Both the position numbers and the translations under genes were made by a program. Source: Schistosoma mansoni (lineage: Eukaryota; Platyhelminthes; Trematoda; Strigeidida; Schistosomatidae). From it: DNA of 64,000 nt. Position 1 is the stretch's first letter, and every line of letters begins with the position of its first letter. The notes beneath the pieces were generated by a model that was not told the origin of the DNA, made no database searches, and saw only the letters and a list, made by a program, of their open reading frames with translations. Where the stretch lies: positions 120,242 through 184,241 of the forward strand of contig NW_017386114.1 in the NCBI RefSeq assembly GCF_000237925.1. The letters are read 5' to 3'. This document shows, in pieces, positions 46,087 to 57,674 of the stretch.

Positions 46087-49000
46087 GTAAGTTTTGAAGC
46101 CTCACTGAACATCATCCAAACTCTTTTTTAGTATACATATCCACAAATCGTTCGTAGAGATGTTACTTGTGCCCTGAAAGCATTTAAGGAATTACGTCCC
46201 AAGTTCGAAGATTTCAGTAAGTTTAAATATTAATTAATGCACTATATAGTCCAAAATGATGGAACTTCCCGGAAACTCGTGAGCTTGGACGGCACTATTC
46301 CTGTCAGGTATATGGGTTCAACTTACAATATCCCCATTGCAATATTTCTGTTCGAAGCCTATCCACATAAGGCTCCTATGGTCTATGTGAGGCCCACAAA
46401 TACTATGCAGATAAAGCCAAGTGACTTTGTTGATAGTGCTGGTCTTGTTCAACTGCCTTACATGACAGATTGGAAACATGTGAGTCTTTCTGAGCAGACG
46501 TAGTAACATATATCTCCAAGTCTCCCGTAACCATAGATTCTACTTAATTTGATACTTCATTGGTTTTGTTAAATTACTTGTTATGCCATTTATAAGCCAT
46601 AGGGCAAACTAGGAATACCAATTGAGCGTGTCTGTTGAGCTCCTCACGTTGTTGTTAATTTTTGTAAGGTCGTATCTTGGCGATTCCCATTCCAACATTT
46701 ATCTGATTTTACTTTAAAAGTGATGAATCACTTCTAGAAAGTGTAAATTTCCCATGGACCATCAGTTTGTCCGGGATAGAAATTTCAAGTAAGTGTCGTT
46801 TAGACTGTGTGGTTTCATTCGAAATAAGTAGCTAAGTAATAAGTTCATCTCTATTCTGTGTGAATTAAAATATTAGTCCTTAAGATCTAACTATTTAAAA
46901 CTCAACAATCTCACCTTAATTTTAATAGGGGACTTATACATCTGAATGTATTCTGGAAGCCTTAAATAATACTTTTCATTGTCGGATACTGGCTTGTCTT
47001 TAAAAATAATCTCTTGAATCCCTTGGTAATGACCATCAGACAACATACTATGGTCATTATTTCAGTATTATTTGTGGGATATCTTACTGCCAGGAACAAA
47101 AGCATCGTCCCGTGGATTTATTTCAATATTTAAAACTTATATAAAACTTGGTCAATTCCGGTACCTATTGTAACTACAGAATAGAAAGCTATTATTTTGC
47201 TTATCTAGGCTTGTATCAGCTTTTGCAAGCCAACATTTGGCGGTGAAATCTTAGAAATCACAACCTATGTTGTTTATCTTCCATCATTTGTCATATTAAC
47301 AAGATATCTGATTGCCTGTGGAAACTCGATTGTACTACATGGCTTTTCAAAGTGTTTTGATCAGTGGTTGTAAATATGCGTCTGGTAAAATAAACAGGAC
47401 GTATTTTACTTTCCAAGACAGTCTATACAAATATAAAGTACTAACTGCAGATGAAACAGGTTGAGAAAAAGTGCATAGGTTTATATACGGTTGTTATTCT
47501 CATCATTTACTGTTGCCGTTGATCGTGAGGTTCTATGGCAATGTTTGCCACTGAGAGGAGTTTGTTTATTTATTTAAACACATAAATATTATTACAAGGA
47601 AGCACCAGATACATATGCGCCGCACAAATCCTATTTGATTTGTGTGAGGGCTGTGATACTGCCCAGCTGCCCAAACTGAAGCAGGTGGTTTTCTTAGGGG
47701 GCCACACCCAGAGCCTTCGACCTAAAGGTCTGATCCACAAGGCAGTGGAGCATCGTGAGGCGATGCATTCCCATGGTAGCTGGTGACCAACAATTGGTTC
47801 ATACGCTGCTGCTACCTTGACGTGGTGGTCGGGCTTGCCTACCGTGATGATTCAATCGAGCTATACTGGCTGGAACAATCGTTCCTCAAGGTCCTACCAT
47901 GCCAGGCAGGTCGTTTGAAGAGCGGTGAGACTAAAAGCAGCAAACCCAAGGTCCGAAGGCGAAGTCGTACTGCTGACTGTACAGAGGTGTGACAGCAGTA
48001 AGGTGTTTCCTTCAGACAACCAGCATGACAGCGATGCTGCCTTCCCACAAGGAGGGGTGGGGTTAGAAAGGGTCGACCCTAAAAATGCACACCTCGCCTT
48101 ATTCTACGGATATCCGTCTCCGGCGGTAAGGTCTTTTAAAGAACGGAGCTAACACAAAAACTACCCACAAAAAAGTCGTGTGTGACCGACCTCAAGCAGT
48201 TGTCCCTTGGGCACTGCGGTCACGCTCTCAGGTCATTAAGACCACTTCTAACCCAATTTCCTTTTCAGGTACCCCTAGAAGAATCCTTCCACGGTGTGGG
48301 CAACCGGGAAGTGATAACTGCCCTCATACCTCTAACAGCACTCAAGACCACTGTATTCATAATCAATCTCCTTCTTCAATTCCTACTATTCCTTCTACCT
48401 TGACTTTCAACACTAAACTTCCTCTCTCGGTTTCCTCCTCAAGTGTCACCATGGCCAACGATTCTAGTGTGCGAAACGCTGTCCCAGGTCTACTAAAACC
48501 TCGCTCCAAACTACACATTGGAGCCTTCAACGTACGTACTTTAAGTCAAATCGGTCAACAGGCCTCCTTAGCTAAAACCCTAGAATCTCGTACTATTGAT
48601 GTATGCTGTCTCCGAAACACACATACAGGATCCTAGTGTGGTCATTCATTTGACCTCACCTCGCCAAAATGGACGGCCAACGAAATACACCCTCCGTGTA
48701 TCTGGCGACCCGTTGGCTAGTTCTCGTGGAATTGCAGGTGTAGGCATAGCACTAAGTACAAGGGCAGAACAGGCACTATTAGAATGGATCCCCGTTAACA
48801 GTCGCCTGTGTGCTGTCCGGCTAAATGGCTCCGTAAGAACTCGGAAGGATAGAGACACACGTCGTTGCCTTTTCGTCGTTTCTACCTACGCTCCCACTGA
48901 CTGCAGCCATGATGAAGTGAAAGATGACTTCTACAGAAAACTCTCTGAGCTTCTTCAGAAAGCTAAGCGCTCAGACATAGTACTCGTAGCGGGTGACTTT

Positions 49001-52000
49001 AATGCCCAGGTAGGCAGCTTAAATCAAACAGAAAGACATTTAGGTGGGTGTTTTAGTATTCCGGCTCAACGAACCGATAATGGTGATCGTCTGTTACAAC
49101 TATGCTCAGACAATCGTTTATTTTTAGCAAGCACTGATTTTAAGCATAAGGAGAGACATCGTCTAACATGGCGACCACCTTCACCAAACCAACGATGGAC
49201 TCAAATAGACCATATTGTCATCAGTCATCGTTGGAGAGGCTCAATAGAAGATTGTCGCTCGTATTGGAATACTTGTTTAGACTCTGATCACGCTTTAATA
49301 CGAGCACGCATTTGTCTGCGCCTCAATGGACGCAGGAAAAGTACACTAAGAAGACCCATTAGGATTGAACTGGAGGACGAGAAAGTCAAATGCGAATTCC
49401 AGAAACAACTTAGTTCACATCTAGGCAGTTCTGTAAACGAGACTGACCCAGATGCTGCTTGGAAAGACACACGAACAGCTGTGGAAACAGCAGTCACATC
49501 TATTAGTTATTTAAACCATAGGGCTCCAAAAAACCAATGGATTTCTTCTAAGTCTATTTCGCTGATGGATTCGCGTAAACTCATCCCATCAGGCTCTGAA
49601 CACGACGAAGAGCGTAAACAAATTAGATCTAGGTTAACTAAAAGTCTAAGGAACGATTGTGAGCAGTGGTGGGCAACGAAAGCAAAAGAGATGGAAAAGG
49701 CAGTGGCTGTAGGCAACACCAGGCAACTCTTCAGAATAATAAAAGAAACCGGAATTAAGAAGTCAAGTGTAAGTGAGACAATCTCGGAAAAAGACGGAAC
49801 CCTTATCTGCTCTCAACCCAAACGTTTAGAACGATGGGCGGAACACTTTAAGGAGCAGTTCAGCTGGCCTTCAGCTACTGTACAACTACCCACTATTCCC
49901 AGAAAACCTGAATGGAACATTGAAGTAGGTCCCCCGACCCTACTTGAAGTTCAAAAGGCTATAAGTAATCTGAAACGAGGAAGAGCAGCTGGTCCAGATG
50001 GATTGGCTCCAGAGGTCTTTAAATATGGTGGTCCAATTTTAGCGATTAGGTTGACTAATATTCTGGCTAAAATCTGGGAAACGGACGTAATCCCATCTGA
50101 CTGGTCACAATCTCTGATTGTCCCAATATATAAGAAGGGGCCAAAATCATCCTGTGATAACCTTAGAGGGATTAGTCTGACTAACATAGTATCTAAAATA
50201 CTAGCCTCAATAATTATCGGGCACCTAACTAAGACTCGTGAACTCCAAACACGAGAAAATCAGGCTGGCTTCAGACCTGGTCGTGGCTGTATCGACCACA
50301 TATTCACCATTCGTCAAGTTTTAGAGCACAGACAAGCTTATCGGCGTCCGACAATGATAGTTTTTCTTGACTTGAAAGCAGCATTTGACTCTGTAGACCG
50401 AGAGCTTCTGTGGCAGTGTCTGTCACTGAAAGGTGTACCTCAGAATTAGATAAACCTTGTGAAGGCTCTTTACTCGAACACTACCAGTCGAGTGAGAGCT
50501 TATGGCGAACTGTCATCTGATTTTACAACCTCAAGTGGTGTCCGACAAGGCTGTCCACTATCCCCATTTTTGTTTAACTTCATTATAGACCTGTTGCTGA
50601 AAATAACACTCTCGTCGACTGAATTTTCAGGAATTGATCTCCTACCAGGGGGTCCACTAAGCGACTTAGAATACGCAGATGACATAGTCCTGTTTGGTGA
50701 AGACACTGATAAAATTCAGAGTCTTCTGTTGGAATTCAGTAATAATGCCGGGATGTTTGGGATGCGTTTCTCCCCATCCAAATGTAAATTGTTACTCCAG
50801 GACTGGTCTGCGTCAACACCTGAACTGAGGATAGGGAGTGAAGTAGTCGAACGCGTGGACAACTTCACTTATCTTGGAAGTCTGACAAGCCCTAATGGGT
50901 TGGTGTCTGACGAAATCTCAGCACGGATTCAAAAAGCTCGTTTGGCTTTTGCCAACTTACGTCACCTATGGCGAAGACGAGATATCCGTCTATCTATTAA
51001 GGGACGAGTATACTGTGCAGCAGTTCGCTCTGTTCTACTTTGCGGCTGCGAAACATGGCCATTAAGAATAGAAGATACTCGTAGGTTACTAGTATTTGAC
51101 CACAGATGCCTTAGAAATATTGCTCGCATCTGCTGGGATAACCGGGTAAGTAATAGTGAGGTTAGACGCAGGGTATTAGGGAATGATGGTAAATCAGTTG
51201 ATGAGGTCATGAATCTTCATCGACTGAGATGGTTGGGCCACTTGTTACGTATGCCTGAACACCGAATACCACGATGCGCAATGTTGACCAGTGTAGGGGA
51301 TGGTTGGAAGAGAGTAAGGGGCGGCCAAACCAAAACATGGCATCAGTGCTTGAAGTCACTAACTTCTAGTCTGAGCCATGTTGGTAGATGCAGACTACCT
51401 GGTTGGGGTCCGCGTGACTATCGTAAGCAATGGTTGGAGACTGTGTGTGACATGGCTCAGAATCGATCACAATGGCGTAGGTGTATACACTCTTTATCTT
51501 CCCTTAAACCTTGAGATTAAAATTGCTTCATAACTTTTTTCCTTCCTATACTATATCCTTATATACAACCTTTCTTTATATACTACCACCACTAAATTAA
51601 CTATTTCTATGAATCCGGTGTTCATCTTGTTGTGCTAACGAAGTATGGCAACTTGGACCGATGCATATATGTGCCTGGTCCTACGTTGTTGCTGACTGAC
51701 TGACTGGTTCATACGCCATTCATTCCTTCAGGATACTGCAGTCAGCCCATGTGCACCATTGGTTTGGAATCAGGGTTTTCCAACTCCCCTAGGTGGACTC
51801 GCCGTGTCCACCAACCCGGTTAAAGCGCCGGACATTCGCTTTTCGTCCTCTCAATTTCGTAAACAACACCCCCGCCACGAGAAGGCAGTGAGTAGGACTT
51901 CCCTGGCAGAGGCTGAAAGGAGTACCAAAGTACATTAACCTTATCTAGGCTCTCTACTCGAACACAACTGGTCGAGTTAGAGCCTATGGCGAACTGTCAT

Positions 52001-53728
52001 CAGAATTGATTACCTCAAGTGATGTTCGTCAGGGCTGTCCACTCTCTCCATTCTTGTTTAACTTTGTCGTTGACACGCTTTTAGAAATAACACTTTCCTC
52101 ATCCGAATTTAGAGGGGTTGAACTGTTATCGGGAGACTCACTTGTTGACTTAGAGTACGCCGATGACATAGTCCTATTTCATGAAGACGCTGACAAAAAG
52201 CAGAGTCCTCTGACCACTATAAGCAATGATGCATGCATGTTTGGTATGCGATTCTGCCCCTTGAAATGCAAAATGTTACTTCAGGATTGGGTTGCATCGA
52301 CACCTGGACTAATGATAGGGAATGCAATAGTTGAGCGTGTTGACCGCTTCACTTATCTTGGGAGTCTCATCAGCCCTTGTGGTCTGGTGTGTGACGAGAT
52401 CTCAGCATGGATACAGAAGGCTCATCTAGCTATCGTCGACTTGCGTCATTTATAGCGTAGGCGAGATATCCGTCTGGCAACTGAAGGAAGGGTTTACTGC
52501 GTAGCAGTTCATTCTGTCCTACTTTATGGCAGTAAAACATGGCCGGTAGGAGTAGAGAACATTCGTAGGTTGCTAGTATTCGATCATGGGTGTCTTCGAA
52601 GCATTGCTTGTATATCCTGAGACCACCGAGTAAATAATGCAGTTGTTAGAAAATGGGTACTAGGTAAGGATGGCAAATCGATTGATGAAGTGGTGAAACT
52701 TCATCAGTTGAGGTGGCCGGGACACGTATCACGTATGCCGAACCGGCGACTGCCCCGACGTGCGATGTTTTATGGTGTAGGAGTAGGTTGTAAGAAAGCT
52801 ATGGGCAGCCAGACAAAAACATGACACAAATCTATGAAGTCATGTCAAATGGACTGAGCCATGTTGGTAGATGTAGACTACCTGGTTGGGATCCGCGAGA
52901 TGATAACAGCCGATGGTTCGAGACCTTGAGTGACATGGCTCAACAGTAATTCGTACGCAACGCAAAATCTGGGACATGTTTATCGTTTCAAGTTCCCACA
53001 TCAGAGATTAATTTACCACTCTAAAGCTAGTAATATTTCACCTTAATTACTTTTCTACTTAAAATACTGATTTCGTAGTCTTATAATTTTTTTGATTACT
53101 GTGTTTCACTAAGAGTCTGATATCTTACCGTTAACCCCCATTTATTTTGTTTAAAACTAACAGCCAGATGCAGATCTAGTTGAATTAATATCAGTGTTAC
53201 AGGCTGTATTTGGTGAAACATCTCCAGTATTTTCTAAATCTACCATCACAAAACGGCAAAGTTTAAATCCTCCGTCAAATCCCCAATTCATTGGTTCAAT
53301 GCCTTATCCAGGTCAGTTATCGTTATTGCTCTTACCTAATAATACGAGTTGTAATCACTATGATAATTTTTAAAGCACCTATTCTTTTTGATCCCACTTT
53401 AATGTGCAATTTATATTGTTTTATTATAAATTAAAATCACAAGTATGTTGCTCTATTTGGTTTATGTAAGGTACCTTACCACAGCCTCCTATTCCTGTCA
53501 TGCCGAACGGTCAAACATCCAATGTGTATTTAACTCAGCTTGGTACCGGATGGCAGATACCCGGTTCTGCACCCGTACTTCCCAATATACCTATGCCTCA
53601 GTTGCCCAATTTTGCTGGTCCTTTTACTCAAGCCGCAAATCCAAATATATACTCTATGCCAGGCCAAAATGTTCCAATGCCAGTATGCTCGGATGTTTCT
53701 GCTACATCCAATATGCCATATAATATCA
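46045..53728 (+). CDS. TSG101: TSG101, ESCRT-I subunit: N-terminal five exons
   Basis: TSG101 binds P(S/T)AP motifs and ubiquitin through its UEV domain and sorts ubiquitinated cargo into multivesicular endosomes. Exons 46045-46086, 46132-46216, 46250-46479, 53164-53311 and 53471-53728 join in phase to give 254 residues. Residues 1 to about 148 are the UEV domain: KYTYPQIVRRDVTCAL, FIQNDGTSRKLVSLDGTIPV, YMGSTYNIPIAIFL, APMVYVRPTNTMQIK, LPYMTDWKHPDADL and VFGETSPVFSKS; the catalytic Cys of true E2 enzymes is absent, as expected. A Pro/Asn-rich linker follows. The last visible exon ends with one leftover base. The coiled coil and steadiness box are not found downstream; a coiled-coil exon lies upstream at 35022. 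Introns 1 and 2 are 45 and 33 nt, but intron 3 is 6684 nt because of nested transposons. Confidence 0.92.
46132..46216 (+). CDS. TSG101: TSG101 exon 2
   Basis: Begins YTYPQIVRRDVT after TTTTTTAG and ends FEDF plus one base before GTAAGT. Confidence 0.88.
46250..46479 (+). CDS. TSG101: TSG101 exon 3
   Basis: Preceded by a 33-nt intron with acceptor TATATAG. It reads (I)QNDGTSRKLVSLDG to LPYMTDWKH and ends in phase 0 before GTGAGT. Confidence 0.9.
46480..47494. other. TSG101 intron 3, left part
   Basis: AT-rich intron sequence; no element recognised until the old RTE-B remnant begins near 47495. Confidence 0.5.
47807..51704 (+). mobile_element. RTE family B, full length, TSD-flanked
   Basis: 3898 bp between copies of TGGTTCATACGC (47795-47806, 51705-51716), with a ~370-base leader, one long endonuclease-RT reading frame and a (TGAC)3 tail. 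Only two coding lesions were seen: a one-base shift near 48615 and a TAG at 50447-50449. It inserted into a TAAA-tailed retroposon within TSG101 intron 3, in the sense direction of the gene. Confidence 0.93.
48178..51514 (+). pseudogene. RTE-B endonuclease/reverse transcriptase
   Basis: The first part (48178-48636) has a Ser/Thr/Pro-rich leader and the endonuclease start IGAFNVRTLSQIGQQ. After a one-base shift the frame resumes with SETHIQDPSV, STYAPTDCS, VAGDFNAQVG and DSDHALIRA. RT motifs follow: GPDGLAPEVF, AGFRPGRGCIDH, FLDLKAAFDSVDR (A), SGVRQGCPLSPFLFNF (B), LEYADDIVLF (C), then RLRWLGHLLRMPEHRIPR near the C-terminus. A TAG at 50447 stands where neighbouring codons encode VPQ.INLVKALYS. 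The ORF is otherwise continuous to 51514. Confidence 0.9.
53164..53311 (+). CDS. TSG101: TSG101 exon 4
   Basis: Begins PDADLVELISVLQAVFGE directly continuing WKH, which proves that the 6.7-kb transposon-filled gap is an intron. Donor GTCAGT. Confidence 0.9.
53471..53728 (+). CDS. TSG101: TSG101 exon 5 (proline-rich linker)
   Basis: After TGTAAG it reads TLPQPPIPVMPNGQTSN through NPNIYSMPGQN and ends in MPYNI plus one base before GTAAAT. If unspliced the frame would stop at TAA near 53754, so an alternative short isoform is possible. Confidence 0.8.
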
Positions 53729-55725
53729 GTAAATACAATTCATATTGTTTTTAATATTAGATTTATGTTTGTAAGTATTCCAACGATTTCAATGTTTTAG
53801 TCTGACGATGTATTTCGATTTTCAAGAAAATGATCATAGCAAAAATTATATGATATATGTAGACGAAGTCAAAAATTCCCCAAGTTTTTGCCTTATCCAG
53901 TCGTATTTTGAGGTTGGCTCTGTGTTTTGAGTATAATGATTTATCATATGTAGTAACCTTATTGTGTATGGGTGCTGCTTTTGTTTTTCGAGTATATAAG
54001 GACATGAAAAGAATCTTCCCAATAGTTGTTTGTGTTAAACATTTATAAGTTATCGAGTAGTTATTATTAAAAATGTCTCTGGCTACACTCTTGGCTTCTG
54101 ACACTTATTCTCACATGTGTAGATTTCTGTCACTCAGTTTTTGTACAACCTGAAACACTATTCAAAATGACTTTATTTCCACCTCAAATCAATTGTGTAC
54201 CCTATTTCTATAGATGATGTAATTTTCAAGTTTTTAAGGTGGTCAGAAAATTTGCATGCTAATTTTCCCATAAGTTTTTTGTGAGTCGTTCGCCTCCAGC
54301 CCATATAGCTTTATTATTCTCCTATTTCAATATCATAGCACTATGAATTTCAGTATTGTTAACCTCAATATTAGTTGTGTGGATGGCAATCTGCCATAAA
54401 ATGTTTTAGGTACATATACATTTACTCAGTAAGTGGCATGTGTTTCTACTCATTTTACTTTGTTGTTTTAGTTATTCGGCATGCAAATACCTAAGACAAC
54501 TATTCACATGGCTCGCTGTTTAGCGAGAGACAGTAACACGAACACACACGAAAATATCCACCACTATTACTATGTGCTCACAGTTTTCAAATTTACTGAC
54601 TCGCCATCTTATTAAAACACTGAAATTATTTCATTTTGCACCAAAATGTTCATAGACATGTGTATGTATAGGTGGTATTCATTATTTATAAAATGACCTA
54701 TCAGTCCACAATTCTTAATTTTTCTTCACTGTTGAATGTGATTATGATAACAAAATTAAAATTATGAAACGGTGTGTTGAGAAATGATAACAGATTTTGT
54801 TTACCTGTATATTACACTCTATGAGAGTACTTTACTGATTGATGTATCATACCATCCACAATCGTAGGGAATCAAAAAATGTTGAATATCTCGAACGTAT
54901 TGATATTGTATTTTATGTTATTTTGCGTTTACGTGTTAGTCAGACCTAAGATTTCTATATTGTATATTTGTTTAGTCTGCAGTATAACACAAGCATTTAC
55001 TAGTATCCAGGTTGGTGTTTCTAGTTAAGATCAAACAAGAACTATTCAATAGAAATCTTGATTCACCCCATTTTGTCATTAATATCAATAACTATTACTA
55101 CTGAGTTGTTGAATTCATTTGTGTATCGTATCATGATTCGTTTAAACGTAAAACAAATGTTTCACTCTCTTTTGACTGGAAGTTTCGTGAAGTACACATT
55201 TGATTTGTAGTACACTAATTAGTTACTTTGTGGAAAATAGGAGGTAGGCTCATTTATTTTTGCTAGGTTTTCAGAAAACAACCAGTCTAAAAACAATTGG
55301 AAGTTTTACTCTAAATTTATTACTGCTCTGTAGTGATAATTGTCCTAGGAGTATTGAGTAATTTTTTACTGTTATCTAGGACCTACTTGTATTCACTTAA
55401 ACTTACATTAGTAGTAGTATTTTGTTTCCTTGAGTTACAAAATACTAGATCAAATAAGAAACTGGATAGTAATTTGTGTATCAAGCTATGATATACACAC
55501 TATGGTGCAAGTGTCCCACCGTGAATGATTCTGAGTCGTGTTATCCAACGTCTCCAATCACTGATTACAATCATCACTTGGACCCCAATCAGTTGGAACA
55601 TTTTCCAGTAATTTAATGTGGTGTTAATTTGTGAACTCAAGCCAGTTATCCCATTTAACATTTTCACAACATTGTCTACGTATCTTTATGAATTGCGACG
55701 GTGAAAATCCCTGACGCATGCAGCT
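53729..55725. other. TSG101 intron or 3' flank without assigned elements
   Basis: AT-rich. A 113-codon minus-strand frame at 53763-54104 has no domain. No further TSG101 exon was recognised here. Confidence 0.4.
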
Positions 55726-55739
55726 TTTCGTTGTTTCCT

Positions 55740-55940
55740 CACGATGCTCCACTGCCTTGTGGATCAGACCTTTAGGTCAAGGGTTCCGGCTGTGGTCCCC
55801 TAAGGAAACAACCTGCTTCGGTCTGGGCACCCGGGTAGTATCCAAGCCCTCACAAATTAAATGAGATTTGTGTGGCGCATATATATCTGGTGCCCCTTCG
55901 TACCAATATTTATGTGTTTAAATAAATAAATAAATAAATA
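55740..55940 (+). mobile_element. TAAA-tailed retroposon, 5'-truncated, with TSD
   Basis: Carries the last ~200 bases of the family (CTCCACTGCCTTGTGGATCAG to ..TTTATGTGTTTAAA) and ends in (TAAA)n. TTTCGTTGTTTCCT flanks both sides (55726-55739, 55941-55954), proof of insertion by target-primed reverse transcription. Confidence 0.9.
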
Positions 55941-55954
55941 TTTCGTTGTTTCCT

Positions 55955-57009
55955 TAGGTCGTAATTGTTTGTAAACAACTATACGACTGTCTAGGTTCGT
56001 ATCCCAGCTCTTCCTCGAAAGTCAAACACTACCATGATATTTTTTTCAGTTCATAAAAGCTGTTCGAATGGTATCACTAGCTTTTCATTATTTGATCTTA
56101 TCCTTATGAACTATATTTCTCGTGTTTAGATTTCCATTGTTTTTGATACTTCACATTCTTATGCTTCATCTTGTTGTCGATTTCCTCTTGTTTTCCTGAT
56201 CTGATCTGAGGTATGAGAACTTGAAATTATGTATACTCGTGTCAGGAGGTCCTAAATCGAAGGTTGACTGAATGATCAACCACTAGCCGGCGTCGTTCAA
56301 TGCTACGTACAGAAATCTATCCCAAGTTGAGTTAAACTTACTTTTACATTAGGTTACATTAACATGTAGTGTTTTTGACAATCGATTAGCAACAAATGAA
56401 TGGATAAACTAATCATTTGGTGTGAAATTCAAACAGAAAATGACCATTAATAATAAAGCTATTAAATAAAGTAGTTTATAAATATGAAATTTACTGGGTA
56501 AATATACGTGTAAAGTTTTCAAAATAAAATCGAGTTACTAGTTGTGATCGTATCATTTATGCAATAAAATGTCTATAGTCAGAATGGACTATGGCTAAAC
56601 ATTTCCTAGTTAAACAATTTCGGGTTTACACCTTTTACGATGATTGTTATGACTGCTAGAAGAGAAATACTATGCCACTCACTAGAGATAAAAGTAAATG
56701 AGGTCGAGAATATCGTATTTATATTGATACGTTAATTTGTTTCAATTACACATGTAGATGTATATAAAGTTTATAATTATCATTATTTCTGCTGTTTCCA
56801 ACAGTGGGATTGCTTTGGTGGACGTGCACAGGATAGTTGTTGTTTGTGTTCGGGAGAGGAGTTTGGAGTCTATAGTAAGTAACCCTAACGAATCAGTTGA
56901 GATTACACAAGGCCACTAATTATGGTCGATAGAAAACTTTGTCCTTAGTACTTGAAGAAAAGTGAGTGTTATTGTTGTTAGAAAGTTCTATGGACCTAAA
57001 TGCCCTGGT
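55955..57009. other. Unassigned stretch
   Basis: AT-rich. A B-box-like GGTTCGTATCCC lies near 55995 but no full tRNA or SINE head was recognised. A splice-like segment at 56806-56872 was considered and rejected as a TSG101 exon. Confidence 0.4.
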
Positions 57010-57505
57010 ACAGTCGAGGGTGGACGGAGTCTGCTTTCCCTCTCGAAATGCTCTCATATGGCCTCGCGTATACAACCACTGACAAGGAAGTCCTACTCAA
57101 CTCCTTCTCGCAGCGGGTGCATTGTTTACGAAACTGAAAGGACGAAAGGCGGATGTCCGGCGCTTTAACTGGATTGGGGGTTATGGAGGATCCACCTAGC
57201 GGACTGGAAAACCCTGATTCCAAACCAATGGTGCACATGGGCTCCAGGATCCTGAGAGAACAAATGGCGTATGAACCGATTGTTGGCCGTCGGCTATCAT
57301 CGGACTGTATCTTCTTATGTTGCTCCACTGCCTTGTTGATCAGACCTTCAGGTCGAAGTCTCCGAGTGTGGCCCCCTAAGGAAACCACCTGCTTCAGTTT
57401 GGGCGCGCGGACAGTATTCCAGCCCTTACACAAATCGAATGATGGAGTGTGGTGCATATATATTTGATGCCTCATTGTACCGATGATTATGTATTTAAAT
57501 AAAGA
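57010..57505 (+). mobile_element. TAAA-tailed retroposon, near full length
   Basis: Starts ACAGTCGAG, runs through CCCTCTCGAAATGCTCTC, CCGGCGCTTTAACTGG and GATTCCAAACCAATGG, and ends GTATTTAAATAAAG. Both 5' start and 3' end agree with the copy at 32461-32990, which fixes the element length near 490-530 bases. No clear TSD was found. Confidence 0.8.
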
Positions 57506-57674
57506 ATTAAGAATCTATGGGCATGAGTTAAATTTCCTGGTGGTATACGTCACGGATCAACACTAGTTAGTTTTCCAGATACATTTTTGAAGTTACAACG
57601 GGAGGTCGGGACTTATGGATTTCAACTATGTCAGAAGTGAAACAGTCATCAATTATAATAAATGTTTGTCGCTC

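Larger units (their letters stand above)
47562..51912 (-). mobile_element. TAAA-tailed retroposon, itself split by RTE-B
   Basis: Pieces 47562-47806 and 51717-51912 together give one ~440-base copy in minus orientation (its TTTAAATAAATAAA-type tail is at the left). Its 5' end is truncated next to the target duplication. The split is marked by TGGTTCATACGC on both sides of the RTE-B element. Confidence 0.85.
47495..53010 (+). mobile_element. Old RTE family B remnant split by nested insertions
   Basis: The left piece (about 47495-47561) matches the family-B stretch encoding ..VDRELLWQCLSLKGV. The right piece (51913-53010) continues with VPK..INLI.ALYSNTTGRV, DVRQGCPLSPFLFNF, LEYADDIVLF and the C-terminal region, with several stops. 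The two pieces share CTGA[GA]AGGAGT (47551-47561, 51913-51923), the TSD of the retroposon that split them. Confidence 0.8.

Noticed and set aside
53763-54104. 113-codon minus-strand frame
   Set aside because: No recognisable family, and it lies in AT-rich sequence after a TSG101 exon.
56806-56872. Segment between CCAACAG and GTAAGT looking like a further TSG101 exon
   Set aside because: In the phase left by the exon ending at 53728 it hits a stop after ten codons, and it does not resemble TSG101.
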